A stretch of 6,098 nucleotides of DNA from an uncultured Clostridia bacterium (lineage in GTDB: Bacteria > Bacillota > Clostridia > Oscillospirales > Ruminococcaceae): positions 1-6,098 of the forward strand of contig CAMNBY010000130.1 of NCBI GenBank assembly GCA_946533615.1, given 5' to 3'. Each line of letters opens with the position of its first letter. Position 1 is the stretch's first letter. Under the pieces are notes generated by a model, which saw only the letters and a list, made by a program, of their open reading frames with translations, did no database searches and was not told where the DNA came from. Positions 1 through 5,451 of the stretch are shown here, piece after piece. The position numbers and the translations under genes are program-made.

Positions 1-811
1 GCGTCAGGATAAGGCCGCTCGTGCCGACCAGACAGCCCGAAACGACCAGCACGGAGTTGCTCATCGCAAGTCCCGCAAATGCCGCAGCCAGGCCCGAGAA
101 TGCGTTCAGCAGCGAGATGATAACGGGCATATCTCCGCCGCCGATGGCGATTACCATTGTGAATCCGAGCAGCAGGTATGCTGCGGTCGTGATGATAACG
201 CCGATCTCGCCGATGCCTGTGTCAACGACGTCCGCAACGCTAAGGGCGTACATCACAACGCCGCCGAGACCGATCAGAGCAAGCAGCGCGTTTATCGCGT
301 TCTTGCCCGGGATAGATATATTCTTTTTGAACATCTTGCCCGAGAGCTTTCCCCACGCAACGACCGAGCCCGTGAAGGCTATCGCGCCTATCGCGATGGT
401 CAGCCCGAGAGCGACGGAGCTGAACACGTTGATGCTCTTGTCGGTCATATACTGCGTCAGGGCGACGAGCAGGGAAGAGAGACCGCCGAAGCCGTTGAAC
501 AGAGCCACGAGCTGCGGCATTCCTGTCATTTCTACCTTTTTTGCCCAGACAGCGCCGATGACACCGCCGAGGACTATTGCCGCCAGGGTCCAGATGTAGG
601 CGTTTTTAGCAGGCCCCTCGGTGAGGGTGTCGGTGACGTTTTTTTCAAGCAGAACGGTCACCACTGCGATCAGCATTCCGACACTGGACATCAGGTTGCC
701 CCTTCTCGCCGTGTCGGCCTTGCCGAGCAGCTTAATACCACGGATAAAAAGCACCGCCGAGACCATGTAAAGTATCGTCGTCAGGACGGTGCTGACGTTT
801 TCCCAGCTCAC
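1..811 (-). CDS. pntB: NAD(P) transhydrogenase beta subunit PntB, C-terminus cut by window edge
   Basis: Membrane subunit of the proton-translocating transhydrogenase, which moves hydride between NADH and NADP+ in exchange for inward proton movement. The first 270 residues are present and the reading frame is open to the window edge. The missing part would hold the rest of the membrane domain and the NADP(H)-binding domain III. Seen: multiple hydrophobic helices, the family block KVEMTGMPQLVALFNGFGG (residues 92-110), TFTGS-like AFTGSVVAWGKLSGK (145-159), and IGGGDMPVIISLLNAFSG (223-240) with the conserved Asp227. Asn106 stands where E. coli PntB has His91 (my alignment by eye), a known type of substitution in this family. 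The start is GTG at 811, inside the stop of pntAB (GTGA), with an AAGGGGG ribosome site 7 nt upstream; no ATG fits as well, so translation is probably coupled to pntAB. Confidence 0.95.
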   Translation of the reverse strand, partial: MSWENVSTVLTTILYMVSAVLFIRGIKLLGKADTARRGNLMSSVGMLIAVVTVLLEKNVTDTLTEGPAKNAYIWTLAAIVLGGVIGAVWAKKVEMTGMPQLVALFNGFGGLSSLLVALTQYMTDKSINVFSSVALGLTIAIGAIAFTGSVVAWGKLSGKMFKKNISIPGKNAINALLALIGLGGVVMYALSVADVVDTGIGEIGVIITTAAYLLLGFTMVIAIGGGDMPVIISLLNAFSGLAAAFAGLAMSNSVLVVSGCLVGTSGLILT

Positions 812-1122
812 TTTTTATCCCCCTTTTTCTCCTTTGATCTGAACATTCCGAGCATTCTGTCGGTTACGAGATAGCCGCCGATAACGTTTATCGTCGCAAG
901 AACGATCGCCGCAAAGCCGCAGATGTTCGACACCATACCGTCGGTGTGCAGAGCGACGGCGGTCGCTGAAATAGCACCAACTATTGTAATGCCCGAGATC
1001 GCATTCGTGCCGGACATAAGCGGCGTGTGCAGCTGTGAGGGCACCTTCGAGATCAGCTCGACCCCGAGAAAGCCCGCGATCACGAACACAAAAACGAGCA
1101 GCAAAATTTCTCCTGTTGCCAA
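808..1122 (-). CDS. pntAB: NAD(P) transhydrogenase small membrane subunit (alpha-2)
   Basis: This 104-residue protein corresponds to the membrane part of the E. coli PntA chain, encoded separately as in Rhodospirillum rubrum. It helps form the proton channel with PntB. Three hydrophobic segments are visible (about residues 4-24, 42-60 and 66-86). The signature VPSQLHTPLMSGTNAISGI (27-45) is diagnostic of the subunit, and the C-terminus is a short lysine-rich tail. The start is an unusual TTG at 1122, chosen because the protein begins exactly where the family does and an AAGGAG site lies 9 nt upstream; no ATG or GTG is available in that stretch. It sits 13 nt after pntAA, and its stop overlaps the pntB start. 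It is the middle gene of the operon. Confidence 0.95.
   Translation of the reverse strand: MATGEILLLVFVFVIAGFLGVELISKVPSQLHTPLMSGTNAISGITIVGAISATAVALHTDGMVSNICGFAAIVLATINVIGGYLVTDRMLGMFRSKEKKGDKK
819..825 (-). promoter_or_regulatory. Ribosome binding site deciding the GTG start of pntB
   Basis: AAGGGGG on the minus strand lies 7 nt before GTG at 811, within the last codons of pntAB. A second purine-rich run, AAAGGAG (829-835), lies too far upstream to serve this start. Confidence 0.6.
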
Positions 1123-1131
1123 TTCTATCTT

Positions 1132-1137
1132 CTCCTT
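1132..1137 (-). promoter_or_regulatory. Ribosome binding site deciding the TTG start of pntAB
   Basis: On the minus strand AAGGAG lies 9 nt before TTG at 1122. It overlaps the TAA stop of pntAA (1136-1138), so ribosomes ending on pntAA are placed to restart on pntAB. Confidence 0.75.
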
Positions 1138-2257
1138 ATTTGAATTTTTCGTGGATTATCTCGCCGTTCTGCGTGAGAAGGCAGCCGCGCATTATCTCGT
1201 CATTCATATTGATGTCCAATTCTTTGGACTCTTTATTGTAGAAATGAGTGAGGAACGCGGTGAAGTTGCCACTGAGCATTTTTGAGGCATCGTAAGGCAC
1301 CTGCCGCTCGAGCAGATCGCCAGACATTATAGTCACTCCGTTGTCGGTGACAACGTCCTCGAAGAGCCTGCTGCCCTCGACATTGCCGCCCGTGGATACC
1401 GCCATATCAACGACGACCGAGCCCGGCTGCATACGGTCAAGCACATCTTTTTTGATAAGCCTCGGCGCCTTGCGGCCGAAGACCTTTGCGGTGGTGATAA
1501 CGATATTTGAGCGCTCGCAGACCTTTGCCTGCGCCTCCTGCTGCTTGGCGACCTGCTCGGGAGTCAGCTCTTTTGCGTAGCCCTGATCGGTCTGTCCCAT
1601 CTCGCCGAGGTCGATTTTTACGAAGCTCGCGCCGAGAGACTTGACCTGTTCCTCAACAACGGGTCTTGTGTCGAAGGCATCGACCCTTGCGCCGAGGCGC
1701 TTGGCGGTCGCGATAGCCTGCAAGCCTGCTACGCCAACGCCGATGATAAACACTCTCGCGGGGTTGATCGTGCCCGAAGGCGTGACCATCATCGGGAGGA
1801 TCTTAGGCAGCTTTGCGGCGGCGTTTACGACTGCCACATAGCCCGCCAATGATGTCTGCGAGGACTGGACGTCCATCTTCTGCGCAAGGGTGGTACGGGG
1901 TATCATTTCAAGCGAAACGGCCTGAATACCCGCCTTCGCCATATCGTTCAGAAGCTGTCTCTCGTTGAACGGGTCGAGGTAGCTTAAATGCAGGGTGCCG
2001 CTTTCGATGCCCTCGATGCTCTCTGGCTTCATTATGCGGAGAACGATCTCGCTGCCCTTGTAGCCCTCTTCGTTTGAATCGACGAGCACGGCGCCTGCCT
2101 TTTCATAGGCTTCATCGGAGAAACCGCTCTTGACGCCCGTGCCCTTGACCACCTTGATCTCGTAGCCCATTGATATGAGCCGCTTAACGTCATCGGGTAT
2201 CAGCGGTGTGCGTGTCTCGCGCGGGTCTGTTTCTCGGCAGACCAGTAGTTTTTTCAT
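1136..2257 (-). CDS. pntAA: NAD(P) transhydrogenase NAD(H)-binding subunit (alpha-1)
   Basis: Soluble domain I subunit, which binds NAD(H) and docks on the membrane subunits. At 373 residues it has the normal length for the separate alpha-1 form. An AlaDH/PNT N-terminal domain covers about residues 4-135 and is followed by a Rossmann NAD-binding domain. Visible motifs: RTTLAQKMDVQSSQ (121-134), whose Arg121, Gln126, Asp129 and Ser132 line up with the R. rubrum residues around Arg127-Ser138; the dinucleotide loop GVGVAG (173-178) leading into LQAIATAKRLGA; and FDTR (195-198), with the Asp expected to bind the adenosine ribose. DASKMLSGNFTAFL near 323-336 is also family-like. The ATG start has an AAAGGAGT ribosome site 8 nt upstream. 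It is the first gene of the operon, directly downstream of the promoter at 2296-2324. The alternative, alanine dehydrogenase, is excluded by the adjacent pntAB and pntB. Confidence 0.96.
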   Translation of the reverse strand: MKKLLVCRETDPRETRTPLIPDDVKRLISMGYEIKVVKGTGVKSGFSDEAYEKAGAVLVDSNEEGYKGSEIVLRIMKPESIEGIESGTLHLSYLDPFNERQLLNDMAKAGIQAVSLEMIPRTTLAQKMDVQSSQTSLAGYVAVVNAAAKLPKILPMMVTPSGTINPARVFIIGVGVAGLQAIATAKRLGARVDAFDTRPVVEEQVKSLGASFVKIDLGEMGQTDQGYAKELTPEQVAKQQEAQAKVCERSNIVITTAKVFGRKAPRLIKKDVLDRMQPGSVVVDMAVSTGGNVEGSRLFEDVVTDNGVTIMSGDLLERQVPYDASKMLSGNFTAFLTHFYNKESKELDINMNDEIMRGCLLTQNGEIIHEKFK

Positions 2258-2295
2258 TTCACTTTACTCCTTTAAAATAATATATTCCCAAAATA

Positions 2296-2324
2296 ATTAT
2301 ACCATAATGTCAAAGATTTAACAA
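2296..2324 (-). promoter_or_regulatory. Promoter of the pnt operon
   Basis: On the minus strand the -35 box is TTGTTA (2319-2324), the spacer is 17 nt, and the -10 box is a perfect TATAAT (2296-2301). Transcription would start near 2289, giving a leader of about 30 nt before pntAA. It lies just downstream of the tRNA terminator, so the operon has its own transcript. The -35 box is one half of the palindrome at 2307-2324. Confidence 0.75.
2307..2324. promoter_or_regulatory. Putative Rex (redox repressor) operator over the pnt promoter
   Basis: Minus-strand TTGTTAAATCTTTGACAT is an imperfect inverted repeat (TGTTAAA against TGTCAAA). Compared with the Rex operator consensus known from Clostridia, TTGTTAANNNNTTAACAA, it matches 12 of 14 defined positions. 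It covers the -35 box and part of the spacer, the usual position for a repressor site. Rex is released from DNA by a high NADH/NAD+ ratio, which would suit a gene set that consumes or produces NADH. The rex gene is not in this window; the identification rests only on the motif and on the function of the genes. Confidence 0.5.
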
Positions 2325-2393
2325 GTATAATAATCTACAATTTATTATATGCAAAAGCGCGATTTTTGCTCACAAAAGCCGAAATCGGGGAAA

Positions 2394-2423
2394 CAAAAAA
2401 GCAAGGCCGTAAAGACCTTGCTT
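2394..2423 (-). terminator. Intrinsic terminator of tRNA-Thr
   Basis: Minus-strand arms AAGCAAGGTC and GGCCTTGCTT form a 10-bp stem (one G-T pair) with a TTTAC loop. The stem is followed by a run of six T in all. On the plus strand no T-run follows, so it acts in one direction. Confidence 0.88.
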
Positions 2424-2429
2424 CGTTGT

Positions 2430-2505
2430 TGGAGCTGCTAACCAGATTCGAACTGGTGACCTCATCCTTACCAAGGATGTGCTCTACCGACTGAGCCATA
2501 GCAGC
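2430..2505 (-). tRNA. tRNA-Thr (anticodon GGT)
   Basis: This is a complete cloverleaf. The acceptor stem GCTGCTA pairs fully with TAGCAGC. The D arm is GCTC/GAGC. The anticodon stem CATCC/GGATG closes the 7-nt loop TTGGTAA, with anticodon GGT at 2470-2472. The T arm is ACCAG/CTGGT with the loop TTCGAAT. The discriminator is T (2433), and CCA is encoded at 2430-2432. The anticodon reads ACC and ACT threonine codons. It is a single-gene unit with its own promoter and terminator, and no integrase or attachment-site duplication is seen beside it. Confidence 0.97.
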
Positions 2506-2518
2506 ACCACAGTTATAT

Positions 2519-2547
2519 ATTATACAGCATTATTTTCTGTTTGTCAA
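2519..2547 (-). promoter_or_regulatory. Perfect consensus promoter of tRNA-Thr
   Basis: TTGACA (2542-2547), a 17-nt spacer and TATAAT (2519-2524) lie on the minus strand. An A-run (2550-2556) directly upstream may act as an UP element. The expected start is near 2512, about 7 nt before the mature tRNA 5' end. Confidence 0.9.
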
Positions 2548-2556
2548 GCTTTTTTT

Positions 2557-2600
2557 GAAAAAAATTTCCCGAAGCCGAAAAATATTCCGGCCTCGGGAAA
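2557..2600 (-). terminator. Intrinsic terminator of the ABC exporter operon
   Basis: Minus-strand arms TTTCCCGAGGCCG and CGGCTTCGGGAAA give a 13-bp stem with one G-T pair and a 10-nt loop, followed by seven T (2558-2564). It lies about 20 nt after the permease stop and separates that operon from the tRNA promoter. Confidence 0.9.
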
Positions 2601-2621
2601 ATATGTTATTATATAACATTA

Positions 2622-3476
2622 TCAGGCTATGTCTTTCTTCTTGAAGATGAACAGGCTTCCTGCCATGCAGACCGCGAAGAAGCAGCCCGCAACGATAAGC
2701 TCGTGAGAAGCGCTGCTGAAGGTGGAGCCGTAATGCACCTGATTGATGCAGTAGGAGAGCATATACTTGTTGAGATCAAATTTGATATCTGCCTTACCGA
2801 GCAGCAGGTTCACAAGCATTGCTATAAGGTTGAACATTCCCAGAGCATCGAGAATCGAGACGAGGAGGCCGATGAGGTTGCTGCGGGTGAAAATGGTGAT
2901 CGCCGCAGCCATCATCGCAAAGGCGCCGTTCATCAGGAAGCCGAGCATTATGTAGGTGATGAGCTTGCCCGTGTCGTTGAAGCTGACCTCGCCGAAGAAC
3001 ACTAAGTTCAGCACTGTCTGGAGACACAGCAGGAACAGGAGCATTATCAGCGTGTACAGCAATATGCAGATGATCTTGGATACTACTATATGCCAGCGGT
3101 GCCGCACCTGACCGCCGATGCTCTTGATAAAGCCCGAAACGTGGTCGGCGTTTACGAAAAGCACCGTGAATATAACTATCATCAGCGCAGGGAACATACC
3201 GCTTATGTAGCTTGCATATATCTGATCGACATAGGGCTTGGACATATCCTCGACCTCGGGATCTTCGTTGAGCAGGGCTTCTGCGTCCTCGTCCTCCTCC
3301 AGCTCCTGCACCGCGGCGGTATCACCGTCTTCTTCTATGAGCTTCTTATAGGCGTCACGCATCAGCTTTTCCGTAAACGTGGATATGGCCATAAGCAGAG
3401 ATGCCACGATAAGTGTTACAAAGAAAGCACGCATCTTGCGCATTCTGAAAAGATCCATTCTCAGTATGTCAAGCAT
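2622..3476 (-). CDS. ABC-2 type exporter permease (BcrB/LanE-like role), acidic loop
   Basis: Membrane half of an ABC exporter, working with the ATPase encoded just upstream. With the ATG start chosen here it has 284 residues. Six hydrophobic segments are visible, near residues 17-34, 91-109, 130-155, 172-196, 201-226 and 260-278, which is the usual ABC-2 layout. The N-terminus is basic (RMRKMR), so it should face the cytoplasm and the first loop should face outward. That loop is long and very acidic: residues 48-77 hold 16 Asp/Glu and no Lys/Arg. The start is ATG at 3476, because GGGAGG at 3485-3490 lies 8 nt upstream. An in-frame GTG at 3485 would overlap that ribosome site and would add only three residues. 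The gene overlaps the ATPase stop by 8 nt. The substrate is unknown; the partner's family suggests a peptide antibiotic or membrane stress agent. Confidence 0.85.
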   Translation of the reverse strand: MLDILRMDLFRMRKMRAFFVTLIVASLLMAISTFTEKLMRDAYKKLIEEDGDTAAVQELEEDEDAEALLNEDPEVEDMSKPYVDQIYASYISGMFPALMIVIFTVLFVNADHVSGFIKSIGGQVRHRWHIVVSKIICILLYTLIMLLFLLCLQTVLNLVFFGEVSFNDTGKLITYIMLGFLMNGAFAMMAAAITIFTRSNLIGLLVSILDALGMFNLIAMLVNLLLGKADIKFDLNKYMLSYCINQVHYGSTFSSASHELIVAGCFFAVCMAGSLFIFKKKDIA

Positions 3477-4383
3477 TGGAAACACCTCCCGTAAGCTTAA
3501 GATAGTATTCCTCGAGATCCTGTCCGCGGACAGCGAGCTCCTTGACGAGAACGCCGTGATTTACAAGATCACGGTTGATCTCGCCGCTGTACTCGACGTT
3601 GCTCGTGATGTGGATATGCTCGGGGCCGACAACGGTGTGAGCAATGTTTGCAGCCGCAAGACGCTCGGTGGCGATCTGAACATTGTCCACCCTGAGCTCG
3701 AGGCGGGCAGTGCATTCTGCCTGCAAAGCATCAGAGGAAAGCTCCTTGATGAGCTGGCCCTGATTGATAATGCCGTAATGTGTAGCGATACGCGAAAGCT
3801 CCCCAAGGATATGGCTGGAGATAAGTATGGTTATCCCGCGCTCGGTGGCAAGTCGGCTGATGGTGTCACGCACTTCGACGATGCCCTGGGGGTCAAGGCC
3901 GTTGATGGGCTCGTCGAGCACCATCATCTCGGGGTCGCCCGTGAGCGCCATCGCGATGCCGAGCCTCTGCTTCATACCGAGCGAGAACTCGCCCGATTTT
4001 TTCTTTCCCGTGTGTGAAAGGCCGACAAGCTCGAGCATCTCTTCCGCCTTTTTCTTGTCGTAGCAGCCCATTGCAAGGCCCTTCATTTTCAGGTTGTCGA
4101 AGGCGTTGAGCTTCGGGTAGATGCCCGGGCTCTCGATAAGGCAGCCTATCTTTCTTCTGACTTCTGCAAGCCCGGCACCGCTCTTTCCGAACAGCGTTAT
4201 GCTTCCCGATGTCTGAGTGGAAAGCCCGCAGATCATCTTCATAAAGGTGGTCTTGCCTGCGCCGTTCTTGCCGATGAAGCCGTAGATCGCGCCTTTTTCA
4301 ACGTGCATCGACACGTTGTTGACAGCCTTGAATTTGCCGAATACTTTTGTAAGATCTTTTGTCTCTATAAGGTATTCGCTCAT
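3469..4383 (-). CDS. ABC exporter ATPase of the BcrA/LanF peptide-protection family
   Basis: Cytoplasmic ATP-hydrolysing half of an exporter, 304 residues. Motifs in order: Walker A GKNGAGKT (38-45); an E-loop, CLIESPGIYP (81-90), where Glu84 replaces the usual Q-loop Gln; signature FSLGM (133-137); Walker B MMVLDEP (153-159) with catalytic Glu158; D-loop GLDP (162-165); switch His191 in SSHIL. The E-loop with the FSLGMKQRL signature is characteristic of BcrA (bacitracin) and LanF (lantibiotic self-protection) ATPases. Residues after about 220 form the small C-terminal domain seen in that family. The ATG has AAGGAG 9 nt upstream. It is the first gene of a two-gene operon. No lantibiotic precursor, modification enzyme, histidine kinase or GntR regulator is in the window, so the substrate is not known; general resistance to host or competitor peptides is the likeliest role. 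Confidence 0.92.
   Translation of the reverse strand: MSEYLIETKDLTKVFGKFKAVNNVSMHVEKGAIYGFIGKNGAGKTTFMKMICGLSTQTSGSITLFGKSGAGLAEVRRKIGCLIESPGIYPKLNAFDNLKMKGLAMGCYDKKKAEEMLELVGLSHTGKKKSGEFSLGMKQRLGIAMALTGDPEMMVLDEPINGLDPQGIVEVRDTISRLATERGITILISSHILGELSRIATHYGIINQGQLIKELSSDALQAECTARLELRVDNVQIATERLAAANIAHTVVGPEHIHITSNVEYSGEINRDLVNHGVLVKELAVRGQDLEEYYLKLTGGVSNA
3485..3490 (-). promoter_or_regulatory. Ribosome binding site deciding the permease start
   Basis: Minus-strand GGGAGG lies 8 nt before ATG at 3476 and inside the last codons of the ATPase gene. It supports the ATG over the upstream GTG at 3485. Confidence 0.75.
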
Positions 4384-4446
4384 GTGTCTACTCTCCTTTT
4401 CTTTGTTTTATTATGTTATCATGCTAATAATGCACAATACTTAGTT

Positions 4447-4475
4447 ATTATACAACAGACAGGATAATATGTCAA
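4447..4475 (-). promoter_or_regulatory. Perfect consensus promoter of the ABC exporter operon
   Basis: TTGACA (4470-4475), a 17-nt spacer and TATAAT (4447-4452) lie on the minus strand. The start would be near 4440, leaving a leader of about 57 nt. The 4384-4446 leader is AT-rich and holds only weak inverted repeats. The promoter is back to back with the one at 4548-4576, with 72 bp between the two -35 boxes. Confidence 0.85.
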
Positions 4476-4494
4476 TATATCAACATTTATTTTT

Positions 4495-4563
4495 CAAAAT
4501 CTTTTGCGCAGTGCTGAATAATTTGCAAGAAAAATTATATAAAACGCTTGACAAATTATTTTG
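4495..4563. repeat. Two copies of a CAAA-N4-TTTG palindrome
   Basis: CAAAATCTTTTG (4495-4506) and CAAATTATTTTG (4552-4563) share the form CAAA-N4-TTTG, with starts 57 bp apart. The second copy lies inside the forward promoter, touching its -35 box. They could be binding sites for the ribbon-helix-helix protein encoded downstream, but such short AT-rich motifs also occur by chance. Confidence 0.3.
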
Positions 4564-4576
4564 ACTGTGCTATAAT
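4548..4576 (+). promoter_or_regulatory. Perfect consensus promoter of the small peptide-RHH-clpB operon
   Basis: TTGACA (4548-4553), a 17-nt spacer and TATAAT (4571-4576). The start would be near 4583, giving a leader of about 48 nt. No CIRCE palindrome and no CtsR heptad repeat is visible, although those are the usual clpB controls in Firmicutes. The spacer holds CAAA-N4-TTTG (4552-4563), a possible operator. Confidence 0.87.
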
Positions 4577-4630
4577 ATTCTCAGAACACGGAAAGGCTGC
4601 AAAGAAGCGCCCCCGAAAGGAGACAGCAGA

Positions 4631-4735
4631 ATGAAAAAGTTAGAAAAGAACAGAGACAACAGACTTATCCTGGCAGCAGTGCTCAACATCATCGCTCTCT
4701 GCGGAGTGATGCTTTACAATACTTTCTGCTATTAG
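4631..4735 (+). CDS. 34-residue single-pass membrane peptide, function unknown
   Basis: A short ORF encodes a peptide starting MKKLEKNRDNRLILAAVLNI and ending NTFCY. A charged, mostly basic N-terminus (residues 1-11) is followed by one hydrophobic helix (about 12-29), so the N-terminus should stay in the cytoplasm. Cys24 and Cys33 are present. Support for a real gene: AAAGGAG (4616-4622) lies 8 nt before the ATG; it is the first ORF after a perfect promoter; and its stop is 10 nt before the next gene, whose ribosome site overlaps the stop. I do not recognise a family. It could be a regulatory membrane peptide, a small toxin-like peptide or a translated leader. Assignment as a gene is fairly secure; any function would be guesswork. 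Confidence 0.7.
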   Translation: MKKLEKNRDNRLILAAVLNIIALCGVMLYNTFCY

Positions 4736-4745
4736 AGGTGGTAAA

Positions 4746-5399
4746 ATGAATAAGAGCGTTTACAGCATAGTCCTTGCGGACGATGTGGTGGAGGCCATCG
4801 ACGAGATGGCGTATTCACTGGGCACCAGCCGCAGCAACCTGATAAACCAGATACTCGCGGAGCGGGTGTCGCTGATGACTCCCGAGATGCGAATGAAGGA
4901 CATCTTCGACAGGATAGAGAAGCTGCTCGCGCCGAAGCCTCATACCGTGGCTCAGAGCGGCGGCGCAGCAATAATGATAAAGAGCCCCCTCAAATTCAAG
5001 TACCGCCCGACGGTGAACTACAGCGTCGAGCTTTACCGCAGCTTCAGCGGCGAGGTCGGCAGGCTGAAGATCTCGCTCCGAACCCAGAGCGCAGCCCTTA
5101 TCAATATGGTCAAGGGGTTCTTTGCGTTGTGGATAGGCCTTGAAGGGAAGTACCTGAGCAAGCTCTTTGAGGGCGTTCCGTGGTCGGGAGGCGATGCTTC
5201 CTACACCAGAGCTTTCTTCTCGCCCAACGGCGCAGCCCTCTCGGACGAGCAGATAGCTCAGGCCATCGGCGGCTACATCAACCTGCTTGACGAGTGCATC
5301 AGGCTCTACTTTGACGGTGCCGACAACAAAGAGCAGGCCTCCGCAGAGATCGAAAAGCGCCTGAAAGCCTACTTGCAAAAGGGCGTAATAATACTTTAG
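4746..5399 (+). CDS. Ribbon-helix-helix DNA-binding protein with a long uncharacterised C-terminal region
   Basis: 217 residues. The N-terminus (about 3-43) fits the ribbon-helix-helix fold of CopG/Arc-type regulators: a short strand VYSIVLAD, helix DDVVEAIDEMAYSLG, the turn GTSRS, and helix NLINQILAERVS. RHH proteins bind DNA as dimers through the strand. Residues 44-66 look helical and charged, and about 67-77 is a flexible linker (QSGGAAI). Residues 80-217 form a separate region that I do not recognise, with an aromatic stretch FFALWIGLEGKYL (125-137) and a helical, charged C-terminus (about 166-211). RHH repressors are usually 45-100 residues, so this is long; the extra region may sense a ligand or a protein partner. 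The ribosome site GAGGTG is 5 nt before the ATG, on the stop of the membrane peptide gene. It lies 52 nt upstream of clpB with no terminator between, so regulation of its own operon and clpB is plausible. It lacks features of an antitoxin with an adjacent toxin gene. Confidence 0.8.
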   Translation: MNKSVYSIVLADDVVEAIDEMAYSLGTSRSNLINQILAERVSLMTPEMRMKDIFDRIEKLLAPKPHTVAQSGGAAIMIKSPLKFKYRPTVNYSVELYRSFSGEVGRLKISLRTQSAALINMVKGFFALWIGLEGKYLSKLFEGVPWSGGDASYTRAFFSPNGAALSDEQIAQAIGGYINLLDECIRLYFDGADNKEQASAEIEKRLKAYLQKGVIIL

Positions 5400-5451
5400 C
5401 AGAACAAAAGAGTCCAACTAAACGTACAGATAACGAAAGGGGAAACGATAT

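Noticed and set aside
21..599. Long plus-strand ORF of 192 codons
   Set aside because: It lies wholly antisense to pntB, whose frame encodes unmistakable PntB motifs; the antisense product is low-complexity and has no family features.
2308..2313. Minus-strand TTGACA as the -35 box for the pnt promoter
   Set aside because: It is only 6 nt from TATAAT at 2296-2301. The TTGTTA at 2319-2324 has the correct 17-nt spacing; the TTGACA is better explained as part of the Rex-like palindrome.
2430..2505. tRNA-Thr as an integration site of a mobile element
   Set aside because: No integrase, no duplicated tRNA 3' end and no phage-like genes are seen on either side; the neighbours look like core genes.
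2603..2619. Palindrome ATGTTAT-TAT-ATAACAT after the permease stop
   Set aside because: It is AT-only apart from one G and one C, sits just before a strong terminator, and has no usable -35 box; chance or part of the 3' end is likely.
3379..4017. Plus-strand ORF of 212 codons opposite the ATPase
   Set aside because: It is antisense to a gene with all ABC ATPase motifs, and its start lies inside the antisense of the permease.
4408..4431. Weak inverted repeats (TTATTA/TAATAA, ATTAT/ATAAT) in the exporter leader
   Set aside because: Arms of 5-6 AT-only bases do not extend on either axis; expected by chance in such AT-rich DNA.
4547..4566. Repeated TTGAC (4548 and 4561) as a CtsR box
   Set aside because: CtsR sites are heptad repeats spaced 10 bp start to start; here the spacing is 13 bp and the flanking bases do not fit.
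4583..4630. Riboswitch or attenuator in the leader before the membrane peptide
   Set aside because: The leader is only about 48 nt, has no stable hairpin with a T-run, and no known riboswitch core is seen.
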